From: Roseateles subflavus | Lineage (GTDB): Bacteria > Pseudomonadota > Gammaproteobacteria > Burkholderiales > Burkholderiaceae_C | DNA: 64,000 bases | Assembly: GCF_030285365.1 (NCBI RefSeq) | Contig: NZ_JASVDS010000004.1 | Coordinates: 124,001 to 188,000 of the forward strand | Reading direction: 5' to 3' | Shown: positions 50,045 through 59,415 of the stretch, one piece after another | How positions within the stretch are numbered: the stretch's first letter is position 1 | Layout of the letters: every line of letters starts with the position of its first letter | Notes under the pieces: generated by a model | The model's database searches: none | Told to the model about the DNA's origin: nothing | What the model saw: only the letters and a program-made list of their open reading frames with translations | Translations under genes and position numbers: made by a program

Positions 50045-51051
50045 CAGCGCAGCGCCTTCAGGGCGTCGGGGTTGACGATGTTGCTCGGCTCGCCCCGGAC
50101 GAAGTTCAGGACGTTGTCGAAGGCCGCGTCGAAGTAGAGCTCGTAGCTGTCCTGCTCCACATAGCCGATGTGCGGCGTGCACACGGCGTTCTCCAGGCGC
50201 AGCAGCGGATGGCCCTGCAGGATGGGTTCGCTCTCGAAGACGTCGATCGCGGCCATGCCCGGCCGGCCGCGGTTCAGCGCGGACACGAGCGCGCCCTCGC
50301 TCAGCAGCTCGGCGCGCGAGGTGTTCACGAAGAGGGCCGTCGGCTTCATGCGGTTCAGGTCGTCCAGCGTGACCATGGCGCGCGTGGTCTCGCACAGGCG
50401 CAGGTGCAGGCTCAGGACGTCGCATTGGGCGAAGAAGGCCTCGCGGCTCTCCGCGGCCGTGTGGCCGTCCGCCACGGCGCGGGCGCGGCTTTGCTCGCTG
50501 CCCCAGATCTGCACCTGCATGCCGAAGGCCCGGCCGTAGCCCGCCACCAGCTGGCCGATCCGGCCGTAGCCCCAGATGCCCAGCGTCTTGCCTCTCAGCA
50601 GCATGCCGATGCCGAAATTGGGCGGCATGGAGGCCGCCTTCAGCCCCGATTGCTGCCAGGCGCCGTGCTTGAGGTTGCCGATGTACTGCGGCAGCCGGCG
50701 CATGGAGGCCATGATCAGCGCCCAGGTCAGCTCCGCGGGGGCGATGGGCGAGCCCACGCCTTCCGCGACGGCAATGCCGAGCCGGGTGCAGGCCTCGACG
50801 TCGATGTGGGGGCCGACGCGCCCGGTCTGGGCGATCAGCTTGAGCTTGGGCAGCTTCTCCAGCAGCTGGCGAGGGAAGTGCGTCCGCTCGCGGATCAGCA
50901 CCAGCACCTCGGCGTCCCGCAGGCGCACGGACAATTGCCCGATTCCCTTCACCGTGTTGGTGAAGACCTTGGCGTTCAGCGGGTCCAGCTTGCTCGCGCA
51001 GTGGAGCTTGCGGACCGCATCCTGGTAGTCGTCGAGAATGATGATATTCAT
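50044..51051 (-). CDS. D-2-hydroxyacid dehydrogenase family protein
   Basis: 335 residues. The NAD-binding Rossmann motif is GIWGYGRIG; catalytic Arg (VNTSRAELL), Glu (DVFESEP) and His (TPHIGYV) are in the usual order. It is a cytosolic oxidoreductase for an alpha-hydroxy or alpha-keto acid; the substrate cannot be told, though phosphoglycerate-like and glyoxylate-like relatives share the pattern. It leads an operon with the chromate-transporter pair and is divergent from the GT41 gene. Confidence 0.9.
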   Translation of the reverse strand: MNIIILDDYQDAVRKLHCASKLDPLNAKVFTNTVKGIGQLSVRLRDAEVLVLIRERTHFPRQLLEKLPKLKLIAQTGRVGPHIDVEACTRLGIAVAEGVGSPIAPAELTWALIMASMRRLPQYIGNLKHGAWQQSGLKAASMPPNFGIGMLLRGKTLGIWGYGRIGQLVAGYGRAFGMQVQIWGSEQSRARAVADGHTAAESREAFFAQCDVLSLHLRLCETTRAMVTLDDLNRMKPTALFVNTSRAELLSEGALVSALNRGRPGMAAIDVFESEPILQGHPLLRLENAVCTPHIGYVEQDSYELYFDAAFDNVLNFVRGEPSNIVNPDALKALR

Positions 51052-51132
51052 GGCATGCTCGTGGCATTGTGCCTTCTAAATCAAGGCATTGGGCATGAGA
51101 CTGCGAGCAATTCATTAGATTTTTGGCTGCTC

Positions 51133-51147
51133 GTCACGCGTCGTGAC
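51133..51147. promoter_or_regulatory. 15-bp palindrome in the divergent dehydrogenase/GT41 region
   Basis: GTCACG-CGT-CGTGAC is a perfect dyad about 130 bp before the GT41 start and 82 bp before the dehydrogenase start. The area around is A/T-rich, typical of promoters. It is a candidate operator for one or both transcription units; the binding protein is unknown. Confidence 0.45.
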
Positions 51148-51277
51148 ATCCGTCCGGGTTCACGGCGTGATGGCGGGTGAATACCGCTCATTTGGCGGGA
51201 TCGATTCCGAGGGCGCTCCCTAAGATGGCTGGCAAGCGCAACTGTTTGCCTGCCCTCGCGGAAGCAGGCGCCTCGCC

Positions 51278-53149
51278 ATGGACATGTCACAACCTGCTGC
51301 CGCCCTTCTGGACCAGGCCTCGCTGCCTGACAACGTGATCGCGCGCGCCCGCGCCGGCGGCATGCCGCTGCAGGAGCTGATGAGCGTGGCGCAGCAGTGG
51401 CAAACGGGAGGCCGGCTGAACGAGTGCCTGGCGCTCTATGAGGCCTGGGTCGAGAGCAACCAGAGCCCCCAGCGGCTCCTCGCCCTGTTCAACTGGGGCA
51501 CGGTGCTGGGCGAGATGCGCCGCCATGCCGAGGCCGAGGCCGTGTACCAGCGCGCGCTGGCGCTGAATCCGGACTTTGCGCAGGCCAAGCTCAACCTCGG
51601 CCACCAGCTGGAGCACCAGGGCAAGACCGCGGAGGCCCTCGCGCAGTGGCAGGCGGTCTATGACGCCGGCGAGCTGATGGCCATTGGCGCCGAGCCGGTC
51701 GACCTGCGCCTGCACGCCCTGAACAATGCCGCCCGGTTGCTGGAGTCTGAACGGCGCCTGGACGAGTCCGAGGCGCTGATGAAGCGAAGCCTGCTGCTCA
51801 AGCCCGAGCAGGGGGACGTCCAGCAGCATTACGTGCACATCCGCCAGAAGCAGTGCGAGTGGCCCATCTACCAGCCGATCGGGGACGTGACGCACAACCA
51901 GCTGCTGGTCAACACCTCGCTGCTGGCCACCCTGAGCGCGACGGACGACCCGGCGATCCAGCTGATGGTGGCGCAGCGCTTCGTCAACGAGCGCGTGGTC
52001 AAGTACAAGGGCAAGCCCTTCCACCAGCTGCATGCCCGGCCGGCGGGCGAGAAGATCCGTGTGGGCTATCTCTCCGGCGACCTGCGCATGCACGCCGTGG
52101 GTCTGCTGACGCCCGAGCTCTTCGAGCTGCATGACCGCAGCCGCTTCGAGGTCCACGCCCTGTGCTGGAGCAAGGAGGACGGCACCGCCCAGCGCGCCCG
52201 CATCCTCAAGGCCATGGACCGCGTGATGCCGCTGGCCGGCGTCGAGGACCCGCAGGCCGCGCGGCAGATCGCCGAGGCCGGCATCGACGTGCTGGTGGAT
52301 CTCCAGGGTCTCACCAGCGGCGCCCGTCCCAACATCCTGGCCTACCGCCCGGCGCCGGTGCAGGTGGGCTACCTCGGACTCCCGGCCACCTCGGCGCTGC
52401 CGGGGGAGGACTACATCATCGCGGACCGCTTCACGATGCCACCGGAGTACCTGCCGCTGTGCACCGAGAAGCCCATCTACCTGCCGCACTGCTACCAGGT
52501 CAGCGACCGCCAGCGCGAGGTGGCACCGACGCCGGACCGCGCCCGCTACGGCCTGCCCGAGGACGCCTTCGTCTTCTGCAGCTTCAACAACAACCACAAG
52601 TACACCGAGGAGATGTTCTCGGCCTGGATGCAGATCCTGCAGCGGGTACCGGGCAGCCTGCTGTGGCTGCTGGCGGACAACAGCTGGGCCGAGTCCAACA
52701 TGAAGGCAGCGGCGCAGGCGCAGGGCGTGGCGCCGGAGCGCCTGCACTTCGCGCCCCGCGTGGCGCCGCCGGAGTACCTGGCCCGCTTCCAGCTGGCCGA
52801 TCTGGTGCTGGACACCTTCCCCTACAACGCCGGCACGACCGCCAGCGACTGCCTCTGGATGGGCACGCCCATCCTGACGCGCTCGGGCCGTTGTTACATC
52901 TCCCGGATGGCCGGCAGCCTGCTCACGGCCGTCGGACTGCCCGATCTCGTGACCTATTCCCTGCCGGAGTACATCGAGCGGGCGGTGCAGATCGGGCGCC
53001 AGCCCCTGCGTGCGGCATCCTACAAGCGCTATCTGCGCGAGCAGGGCCGGCAGACGCCCCTGTTTGACATTCCGGCGATGGTGCGCGATCTTGAGCGCGA
53101 ATTCGAGCGTCTGGTGCTCGAGCACCGGCGCAAGGCCACGGGGGGCTGA
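51278..53149 (+). CDS. TPR-containing GT41 glycosyltransferase (O-GlcNAc-transferase-like)
   Basis: 623 residues. TPR-like repeats occupy about 30-190 (YQRALALNPDFAQAKLNLG is one). The catalytic part (from about 255) has the OGT/SPINDLY pattern: GYLSGDLRMHAVG (the His near the active site), QVGYLGLPATSALP and the nucleotide-sugar block LDTFPYNAGTTASDCLWMGTP. It has no signal or membrane segment, so it acts in the cytosol. GT41 enzymes transfer a sugar from a nucleotide donor to Ser/Thr (or Asn) of a protein. It is followed by a type I secretion system, so the exported protein is the likely acceptor. Confidence 0.9.
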   Translation: MDMSQPAAALLDQASLPDNVIARARAGGMPLQELMSVAQQWQTGGRLNECLALYEAWVESNQSPQRLLALFNWGTVLGEMRRHAEAEAVYQRALALNPDFAQAKLNLGHQLEHQGKTAEALAQWQAVYDAGELMAIGAEPVDLRLHALNNAARLLESERRLDESEALMKRSLLLKPEQGDVQQHYVHIRQKQCEWPIYQPIGDVTHNQLLVNTSLLATLSATDDPAIQLMVAQRFVNERVVKYKGKPFHQLHARPAGEKIRVGYLSGDLRMHAVGLLTPELFELHDRSRFEVHALCWSKEDGTAQRARILKAMDRVMPLAGVEDPQAARQIAEAGIDVLVDLQGLTSGARPNILAYRPAPVQVGYLGLPATSALPGEDYIIADRFTMPPEYLPLCTEKPIYLPHCYQVSDRQREVAPTPDRARYGLPEDAFVFCSFNNNHKYTEEMFSAWMQILQRVPGSLLWLLADNSWAESNMKAAAQAQGVAPERLHFAPRVAPPEYLARFQLADLVLDTFPYNAGTTASDCLWMGTPILTRSGRCYISRMAGSLLTAVGLPDLVTYSLPEYIERAVQIGRQPLRAASYKRYLREQGRQTPLFDIPAMVRDLEREFERLVLEHRRKATGG

Positions 53150-53177
53150 AGCCCCTGACGCCTGCTAGGAAGCCTCA

Positions 53178-55511
53178 GTGAGTCAGCGACACGATTCCTT
53201 CTTCGACGGCGGCCAGCCCTCCCGCGGGGCGGCGCTGCACCTGGCCGCGGCCCCCGAGCCGCAGGCCGGGCGCGAGCACGCCGTGCCGGAAGGGGACGCC
53301 GGAGATCCGCTGCTGCAGGCCCTGGTCTGGCTGACCCAGCACCACGGCAAGGCCCGCTCGCCCGCCTCGCTGCGCGCCTGCGCCCCCTCGGAAGGGCCGC
53401 TGGCGCCGAACCAGGCCATCCGCATGATGCGCGAGGCGGGCTACGAGGCCGGCATGCTCTCTAAGGGCCTGGCCGAGATCAACCCGCTGGTGCTGCCCGC
53501 CGTGCTGCTGCTGCAGGGCGGCGACGCCTGCGTGCTGGTGTCCCGGCGGGAGGTCGAGGGCCAGCAGGCCTACGAGGTCGTGTTCCCGGGCCCGGAGGCC
53601 AAGGCCTGCATGGTCGCGCAGGCCGAGCTGGAGGGTGAGTACAGCGGCTTTGCGCTGGTCGCCACGCCCAAGGAGGTCTCGCAGGCGGACCCCCGCCACC
53701 ACACGCTGCTGACGGGGCAGGGCAGCCACTGGCTGTGGGGCACGCTCAAGCGCTTCATCCCCTACTACCGCGGCGCGATGACGGCGGCGCTGCTGAGCAA
53801 TCTGCTGATGATGGTGACGGGCCTCGTCACGAGCGTCATCTACGACAAGGTCATCCCCCACCACGACGCCATGGCCACGCTGTGGACGCTGGCCATCGGC
53901 TCGGCCCTGGCGCTGATCTTCGACCTCTTCGCCCGCCAGCTGCGCGCGCACCTGATCGACCTGGCCGGCCGCAAGGCGGACCTGATCATCGGCTCCATGC
54001 TCTTCAAGCAGACCCTGCTGGTGCGCATGGAACACAAGCCCGCCTCGGCCGGCTCCTACGCCCACTACCTGGGGCAGGTCGAGACCGTGCGCGAGTTCTT
54101 CACCTCGGCCAGCATGTCCGTGGTGTCGGACCTGCCCTTCATCGTGCTCTTCGTGGCCATGACCTTCCTGATCGGCGGGCCGCTGGGCTGGGTGGTGGCC
54201 TTCGCGGTGCCCGGCCTCGTGCTGCTGACCTTCTTCCTGCAGAAGTACCTGCGCAACGTCGTGCGGGCCAACATGGCCGAGCAGGCCGAGCTGCAGGGCT
54301 CGCTGGTGGAGGTGGTGGAAGGGCTGGAAGACCTCAAGACGGCCGGCGCGGAGGGGCGCTTCCTGCACCGCTACGAGATCAGCAATGCCGTGGCGGCGGA
54401 GTCCGGCCTGCGCATGCGGGCCATGCACGCCTTCACGAACAACCTCACCATGACCATGCAGCAGGCCGTGACCCTGGTGATGCTGGTGTGGGGCGTCTAC
54501 CTGATCCAGGACCGCGTCATCTCGGCCGGCGGCCTGATCGGCGCGGTGATGTTCGCCACCCGCGCCATCGCCCCGCTGGGCAGCGTGGTGAGCCTCACGG
54601 CGCGCTACCAGAGCGCCCGCGCCGCCATGCAGTCGCTGGACGAGGTCATGAAGAAGCCCGTCGAGCGCGCCTCGGACCGCAGCTACGTGCCGATGAGCCA
54701 GTTCAGCGGCCGCATCGGCCTGCGCGAGGTGGGCTTCTCCTATCCGATGACCGGGGAGCATCCGGCCCCCAAGGTGCTCAAGGGCGTGAGCCTGCGCGTC
54801 GAACCCGGCGAGCGCATCGCCGTGCTGGGCCGCATCGGCAGCGGCAAGTCCACCGTCCTGCGCCTGCTGGCGGGCCTCTACCAGCCGACCGAGGGCATGG
54901 TGGAGATCGAGGGCATCGACCTGCGCCAGATCGACCCTGCCGAATTCCGTGCCCATGTGGGCTTTGTGTCCCAGGAGCCCAAACTCTTCCACGGCACGCT
55001 GCGGGACAACGTCGCCATGGGCCGCCCGGACGTGGACGCCGCCCGCCTGGTGGAGGTGGCCAAGCTGACGGGCCTGGACCGGGTCGTGTCCGGCCATCCG
55101 CTGGGCTGGGATCTGCCCGTGGGCGAGATGGGCGGCCTGCTCTCCGGCGGCCAGCGCCAGATGGTGGCCCTGGCCCGCGCGCTGGTGAACCGGCCCAAGC
55201 TGCTGCTGATGGACGAGCCCACGAGCTCCATGGACGCCCAGTCCGAGATCCTCTTCCTGCGCCAGCTGCGCGATGCCGCCCAGCATTGCACGCTGCTGGT
55301 CGTGACGCACCGCCCGGCCGTGCTGGAGCTGGTGCAGCGCATCGTCGTGATGGACAGCGGCCGCCTGGTGATGGATGGTCCGCGCGACCAGGTCCTGGCG
55401 GCGCTGTCCGGCGTGCGTCCGGCGGCCCCGGACCCGGCGGCGGCCACCGCGGCCTCGAACCTGCACATGCACCCGGCTGCGCAGCCGGTGCAGCGCTCCC
55501 CGTCCGTCTGA
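53178..55511 (+). CDS. Type I secretion ABC exporter (LapB/RtxB type) with degenerate C39-like domain
   Basis: 777 residues from the GTG at 53178. The N-terminal region (about 40-170) aligns with C39 peptidase-like domains but has no catalytic Cys, so it should bind rather than cut the cargo, as in HlyB and LapB. Six membrane helices follow, then an ATPase: Walker A GRIGSGKST, signature LLSGGQRQ and Walker B LLLMDEPTSSMD. It pumps a large unfolded protein straight to the outside with the adaptor and channel encoded next. A 28-bp gap to the GT41 gene suggests cotranscription. Confidence 0.95.
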   Translation: MSQRHDSFFDGGQPSRGAALHLAAAPEPQAGREHAVPEGDAGDPLLQALVWLTQHHGKARSPASLRACAPSEGPLAPNQAIRMMREAGYEAGMLSKGLAEINPLVLPAVLLLQGGDACVLVSRREVEGQQAYEVVFPGPEAKACMVAQAELEGEYSGFALVATPKEVSQADPRHHTLLTGQGSHWLWGTLKRFIPYYRGAMTAALLSNLLMMVTGLVTSVIYDKVIPHHDAMATLWTLAIGSALALIFDLFARQLRAHLIDLAGRKADLIIGSMLFKQTLLVRMEHKPASAGSYAHYLGQVETVREFFTSASMSVVSDLPFIVLFVAMTFLIGGPLGWVVAFAVPGLVLLTFFLQKYLRNVVRANMAEQAELQGSLVEVVEGLEDLKTAGAEGRFLHRYEISNAVAAESGLRMRAMHAFTNNLTMTMQQAVTLVMLVWGVYLIQDRVISAGGLIGAVMFATRAIAPLGSVVSLTARYQSARAAMQSLDEVMKKPVERASDRSYVPMSQFSGRIGLREVGFSYPMTGEHPAPKVLKGVSLRVEPGERIAVLGRIGSGKSTVLRLLAGLYQPTEGMVEIEGIDLRQIDPAEFRAHVGFVSQEPKLFHGTLRDNVAMGRPDVDAARLVEVAKLTGLDRVVSGHPLGWDLPVGEMGGLLSGGQRQMVALARALVNRPKLLLMDEPTSSMDAQSEILFLRQLRDAAQHCTLLVVTHRPAVLELVQRIVVMDSGRLVMDGPRDQVLAALSGVRPAAPDPAAATAASNLHMHPAAQPVQRSPSV

Positions 55512-55531
55512 TGATCGAAAGAGGGCGCTGA

Positions 55532-56734
55532 GTGGCTTCTTCCTCCCGTGACGAAGGTCTGTTCCTGAGCAGCCTGGCCGCCGCCCAGGTGGACGAACCG
55601 CTGCCGCGCGTGATGTGGGCCGTCTACCTGATGCTGGCCGCCGTCGTGGCCGCGATCATCTGGGCGTCCCTGGCGCAGGTGGATATGGTCAGCCGCAGCG
55701 AGGGCCGCGTGGTGCCCGATGGCAAGGAGCAGATCATCGCCAGCCTCGACTCCGGCCTGCTGCGCGAGCTGCTGGTCAAGGAGGGGCAGCAGGTCGAGGC
55801 CGGCCAGCCTCTCGTGCGGCTCGACCCGACCCGTGTGGAGGCCCAGCAGAACGAGGGCGAGCTGCGCGAGCTCGCCATGATGGCGCAGGCGGCCCGGCTG
55901 CAGGCGGAGGCCAACGGCACGCCGCTGAAGTTCCCGGACGAGCTCAAGGCCGTGCCCGCACTGACGGCGGCCGAGACCCAGGCCTTCCAGGCGCGCCAGC
56001 GGCTGCTGGAGGAGTCCCTCGCGGGCATCGAGCGCAGCGCGGCCCTGGTGGGCAAGGAGCTGAAGGTGGCGCAGGACATGTCGGCCAAGGGGCTGATGTC
56101 CGACGTGGAAGTCATGCGGCTCACGCGCCAGGTGAACGAGATGCGGCAGTCCCGGTCCGAGCGCCTCGGCCGCTTCCGCCAGGAGGCCACGAGCGAGCTG
56201 GTCAAGCTGCAGAACGAGCTGGCGATGATGAAGCAGCAGCAGGTGGTCCGCAAGGACGCGCTGGACCGCACGGTGCTGCGCTCGCCCGTGCGCGGCTTCG
56301 TGAAGAACATCCGCATCAACACCATCGGCGGCGTGGTGCCCATGAGCTCCCCCATCATGGAGATCGTGCCCATCGGCAGCCGCATGCTCGTCGAGGCGCG
56401 CGTGAGCCCGGCGGACATCGGCTTCATCCAGGTGGGCCAGCATGCGGTGATCAAGCTCTCGGGCATCGACTTCAACGCGCTGGGCGGGCTCGAGGGCAAG
56501 GTCGAGCAGATCAGCCCGGACGCCATCGGCGAGGCCAATCCGCTGGGCGGCGACGGGCGCTACTACCGCACCCTGATCCGCGCCGAGCAGAACAACATCC
56601 GCTACAAGGGCGAGACCCTGGCCATCATCCCCGGCATGACCGCGGCGGTGGAGATCAAGACCGGCGAGCGCTCGGTGCTGAGCTTCCTCATGCGCCCGAT
56701 GATGCGTTCGCGCGAGGCCCTGCGGGAGCGCTGA
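55532..56734 (+). CDS. HlyD/LapC-type periplasmic adaptor of the type I secretion system
   Basis: 400 residues from the GTG at 55532. One membrane span (about 28-50) anchors a long periplasmic part: a lipoyl-like half (EQIIASLDSGLLRELLVKEGQQVEAGQPL), a long coiled coil (about 105-245) and a beta-barrel with the closing lipoyl half DRTVLRSPVRGFVKNI. It links the ABC exporter to the outer-membrane channel. It starts 20 bp after the exporter gene. The C-terminal RSPxxG motif and overall length fit the HlyD family. Confidence 0.94.
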   Translation: MASSSRDEGLFLSSLAAAQVDEPLPRVMWAVYLMLAAVVAAIIWASLAQVDMVSRSEGRVVPDGKEQIIASLDSGLLRELLVKEGQQVEAGQPLVRLDPTRVEAQQNEGELRELAMMAQAARLQAEANGTPLKFPDELKAVPALTAAETQAFQARQRLLEESLAGIERSAALVGKELKVAQDMSAKGLMSDVEVMRLTRQVNEMRQSRSERLGRFRQEATSELVKLQNELAMMKQQQVVRKDALDRTVLRSPVRGFVKNIRINTIGGVVPMSSPIMEIVPIGSRMLVEARVSPADIGFIQVGQHAVIKLSGIDFNALGGLEGKVEQISPDAIGEANPLGGDGRYYRTLIRAEQNNIRYKGETLAIIPGMTAAVEIKTGERSVLSFLMRPMMRSREALRER

Positions 56735-56879
56735 GCCCCGGCACGGGGTCGTCCACCGGCCGGCAAGCCCTCGAGAAGCGGGGTTTGGCGGCGGCTTTTC
56801 CCGCTCAAGTTCCCGGCCGCCCTGTGGTCCAGTACAGGCATGAGCAAGACCTGTCTGAACTGCTGGGGAGCCTGAGGCC

Positions 56880-58214
56880 ATGGCAATGCTGCGCATCCTC
56901 GTCCTGGGTCTGCTGCTGGGCAGCGTCACGTTCGCCCGCGCCCAGGGCCGCTGCAACGAGGACGACACCAACACCCCGGCCGCGCAGAAGGCGGCAAGCC
57001 AGATCGTGATCAGCGATGCCGACCCGCGTTCGCAGATCCAGATCCTCGTGGACCGGGCCCTGGCCCGCAGCCAGTCCGTGGGCATGGTCAAGCTGCTCGC
57101 GCAGGCCGCCCGCGACGACTGGGAAGAGGTGAGCCAGGCCAACAAGCCGCGCGCCAGCCTCGACATGCAGACCAACCAGATCGGCTCCTCGACGGACGGC
57201 GTGAGCGGTGGCAGCGGCCTGCAGGGCCGCGTCGGCCTGAGCGTGAGCACCACGCTGTTCGACTTCGGTCGCAACCGGCAGCTGGCCGGCTGGCGTTCGC
57301 AGCTGGCCGAGGCGGCGCGTCAGGGCTACTTCAATGCCGAGCAGCAGCTCGCGCTGCAGACGGTGTCCCTGGCGCTGGACCGTGGCCGCTACCTGCTGCA
57401 GGCCCAGGTGTACGCCCAGTACGTGCGCCGCATGGCCTGCCTGGTGGACTCGCTGGAGACCATCGTCAAGGCCGACAAGGGCCGCGCCAGCGAGCTGGTG
57501 CAGGCCCAGAAGAACCTGCTGCAGGCGGACCTGGCGGTGGAGGCCACGATGTCCGCCCTGCGCCAGACCGAGACGCGCCTCAAGCGCTTCGTGGGGGACG
57601 AGCTGCCGCCCAGCGCCAGCTTCTCCAACCTGCTCACGCGCGTGCCGGAGCTGGAGGACATGCAGAAGGACGCGATGAGCGCACCGGACGTCATCCAGCT
57701 CGAGGCCCAGGCCCGCGCCCAGGGCAGCTACGTCGAGAGCGTGCGTGCCAATGCCAAGCCGCAGGTCAATGCCATCGCCAGCACCAGCGCCAGCGCGGGC
57801 GTGACCCGCGTGCGCGACTGGGCGGTGGGCTTCAGCGTCAATGTGCCGCTGATGCAGCCGGGGCAGGACGCCTCCGTGAATGCCGCCACCAAGCGCGCCG
57901 AGGCGGCCCGTCTCCAGCGCGAGGACGCCCTGGAGACGCGCCGCTACCGCGTCGTCGACGTGCATGAATCGGCGACCTCCGCCTTCGACCGCGCCCGCCG
58001 GATCACCGAGATTCTGCGCAACAGTTCACAGCTGCGCACCGCCACGCTGCAACAGTGGCAGCAACTGGGCCGCCGTTCCCTGTTCGATGTGATGGGATCG
58101 GAGTCAGACTACTACTCGCTGCGCATCGCGCACGTGAACGCCATCTTCGACGGGCAGCAGGCCGTGGCCATGCTGTGGTCGATGGGGCGCGGCGTGATGG
58201 CGCCGCTGCGCTGA
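56880..58214 (+). CDS. TolC/LapE-type outer-membrane channel
   Basis: 444 residues with a signal peptide ending FARAQ. The helical hairpins with repeated ARxxRL-type and Ala/Gln-rich coils (GRASELVQAQKNLLQADL) and beta-strands (LQGRVGLSVSTTLFDFGRNRQ) are the TolC pattern, in two halves. It forms a trimeric channel across the outer membrane. It is 145 bp after the adaptor gene; the gap may carry an extra promoter. It completes the type I secretion system. Confidence 0.93.
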   Translation: MAMLRILVLGLLLGSVTFARAQGRCNEDDTNTPAAQKAASQIVISDADPRSQIQILVDRALARSQSVGMVKLLAQAARDDWEEVSQANKPRASLDMQTNQIGSSTDGVSGGSGLQGRVGLSVSTTLFDFGRNRQLAGWRSQLAEAARQGYFNAEQQLALQTVSLALDRGRYLLQAQVYAQYVRRMACLVDSLETIVKADKGRASELVQAQKNLLQADLAVEATMSALRQTETRLKRFVGDELPPSASFSNLLTRVPELEDMQKDAMSAPDVIQLEAQARAQGSYVESVRANAKPQVNAIASTSASAGVTRVRDWAVGFSVNVPLMQPGQDASVNAATKRAEAARLQREDALETRRYRVVDVHESATSAFDRARRITEILRNSSQLRTATLQQWQQLGRRSLFDVMGSESDYYSLRIAHVNAIFDGQQAVAMLWSMGRGVMAPLR

Positions 58215-58253
58215 GTTCCCGCCTTCTACCGCATCCAGGTTCAGAGACACACC

Positions 58254-59375
58254 ATGGCAAACATCCTCGATACCGGCGTCAAGCTCGTGAAGAACGTCGG
58301 TCGCTACAACATCGGCGCCGGCTCGCTGGCCGAGCTGCGCGGCCTGCTGGACGGCCGCCGGGCGCTGGCGAAGGCCCAGGGGCAGGGCGGGGCGGTGGTG
58401 TTCCTGGTGGACGAGTTCTTCGCCCGCCAGCGTGATGTCGCTGCCCGCCTGGGCGTGACGGACGACGACGTGCTGCAGTTCGTGCACACCGCGCATGAGC
58501 CCAAGACCGAGGGCATCGACGCCCTGGTCGCGAGCCTGCTGGATCGCGGCCTGAGCCAGCCCGCCGCCGTGGTGGGCATGGGCGGCGGCATCACCATGGA
58601 CACGGCCAAGGCGGTGTCCAACCTGCTGGGCAACGGCGGCCAGGCGGCCGACTACCAGGGCTGGGACCTGCTCAAGCACCCCGGCGTCTTCAAGGTCGGC
58701 ATCCCGACCGTCTCCGGCACCGGCGCCGAGGCCACCCGCACCTGCGTCATGACCAACGAGGCCACCGGCCTGAAGCTGGGCATGAACAGCGACTACACGG
58801 TCTTCGACCACGTGATCATGGACCCGCAGCTGACGGCCACCGTGCCGCGCAACCAGTACTTCTACACGGGCATGGATGCCTACATCCATTGCATCGAGTC
58901 CCTGGCCGGCAGCTACCGCAACGCCATCGGCGACGCCTACTCCCGCGAGACCATCAACCTCTGCCGCCAGGTCTTCGGCCAGGGCGACATGATGGCCCCC
59001 GAGAACCGCGAGCGCCTGATGGTGGCCTCCTACCTCGGCGGCTGTGCCATCGCGACGAGCTACGTGGGCCTCGTGCACCCGCTGTCCGCCGGGCTGTCCG
59101 TCGTGCTCGGCCTGCACCATTGCGTGGCCAACTGCATCGTGATGCGCGCCATGGGCGACTTCTATCCGCAGGCCTACGACGAGTTCTGGGGCATGGTGGA
59201 TGCGCAGGGCGTGGAGATTCCGAAGGGTGTCTGCGCGGGCCTGGACGCGGCCGGTTTCGAGGCCCTCTACAAGGCCTCCATCGTGCATGCCAAGCCGCTC
59301 ACGAACGCGCTGGGCGAGGACTTCAAGGCACGCCTGACGCCCGAAAAGGTGGCGGATCTCTTCCGCCTGATGTAA
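58254..59375 (+). CDS. kdnB: KdnB-like iron-dependent alcohol dehydrogenase (3-deoxy-ulosonate oxidase)
   Basis: 373 residues, iron-ADH family. Metal ligands are Asp208, His212 (GMDAYIHC), His275 (LVHPLSAG) and His289 (LHHCV), with exactly the 4/63/14 spacing of the family. The nucleotide loop is GMGGGITMDTAK. It resembles KdnB, which oxidises the C8 alcohol of 3-deoxy-D-manno-octulosonate (Kdo) to an aldehyde. The directly following KdnA-like aminotransferase strengthens the call. In Shewanella this pair makes 8-amino-Kdo for lipid A-linked core. Here the surrounding genes point to a dedicated glycan; the true substrate may be a nonulosonate. Confidence 0.75.
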   Translation: MANILDTGVKLVKNVGRYNIGAGSLAELRGLLDGRRALAKAQGQGGAVVFLVDEFFARQRDVAARLGVTDDDVLQFVHTAHEPKTEGIDALVASLLDRGLSQPAAVVGMGGGITMDTAKAVSNLLGNGGQAADYQGWDLLKHPGVFKVGIPTVSGTGAEATRTCVMTNEATGLKLGMNSDYTVFDHVIMDPQLTATVPRNQYFYTGMDAYIHCIESLAGSYRNAIGDAYSRETINLCRQVFGQGDMMAPENRERLMVASYLGGCAIATSYVGLVHPLSAGLSVVLGLHHCVANCIVMRAMGDFYPQAYDEFWGMVDAQGVEIPKGVCAGLDAAGFEALYKASIVHAKPLTNALGEDFKARLTPEKVADLFRLM

Positions 59376-59415
59376 ACAGCGATCGACGCCATCTGCGCAA
59401 GACCACGGAGACACC

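Noticed and set aside
49460-51115. One 551-codon minus-strand ORF read as a single gene
   Set aside because: The upstream part is an out-of-frame shadow of the dehydrogenase; only the last 194 codons (from 50044) encode the chromate-transporter half.
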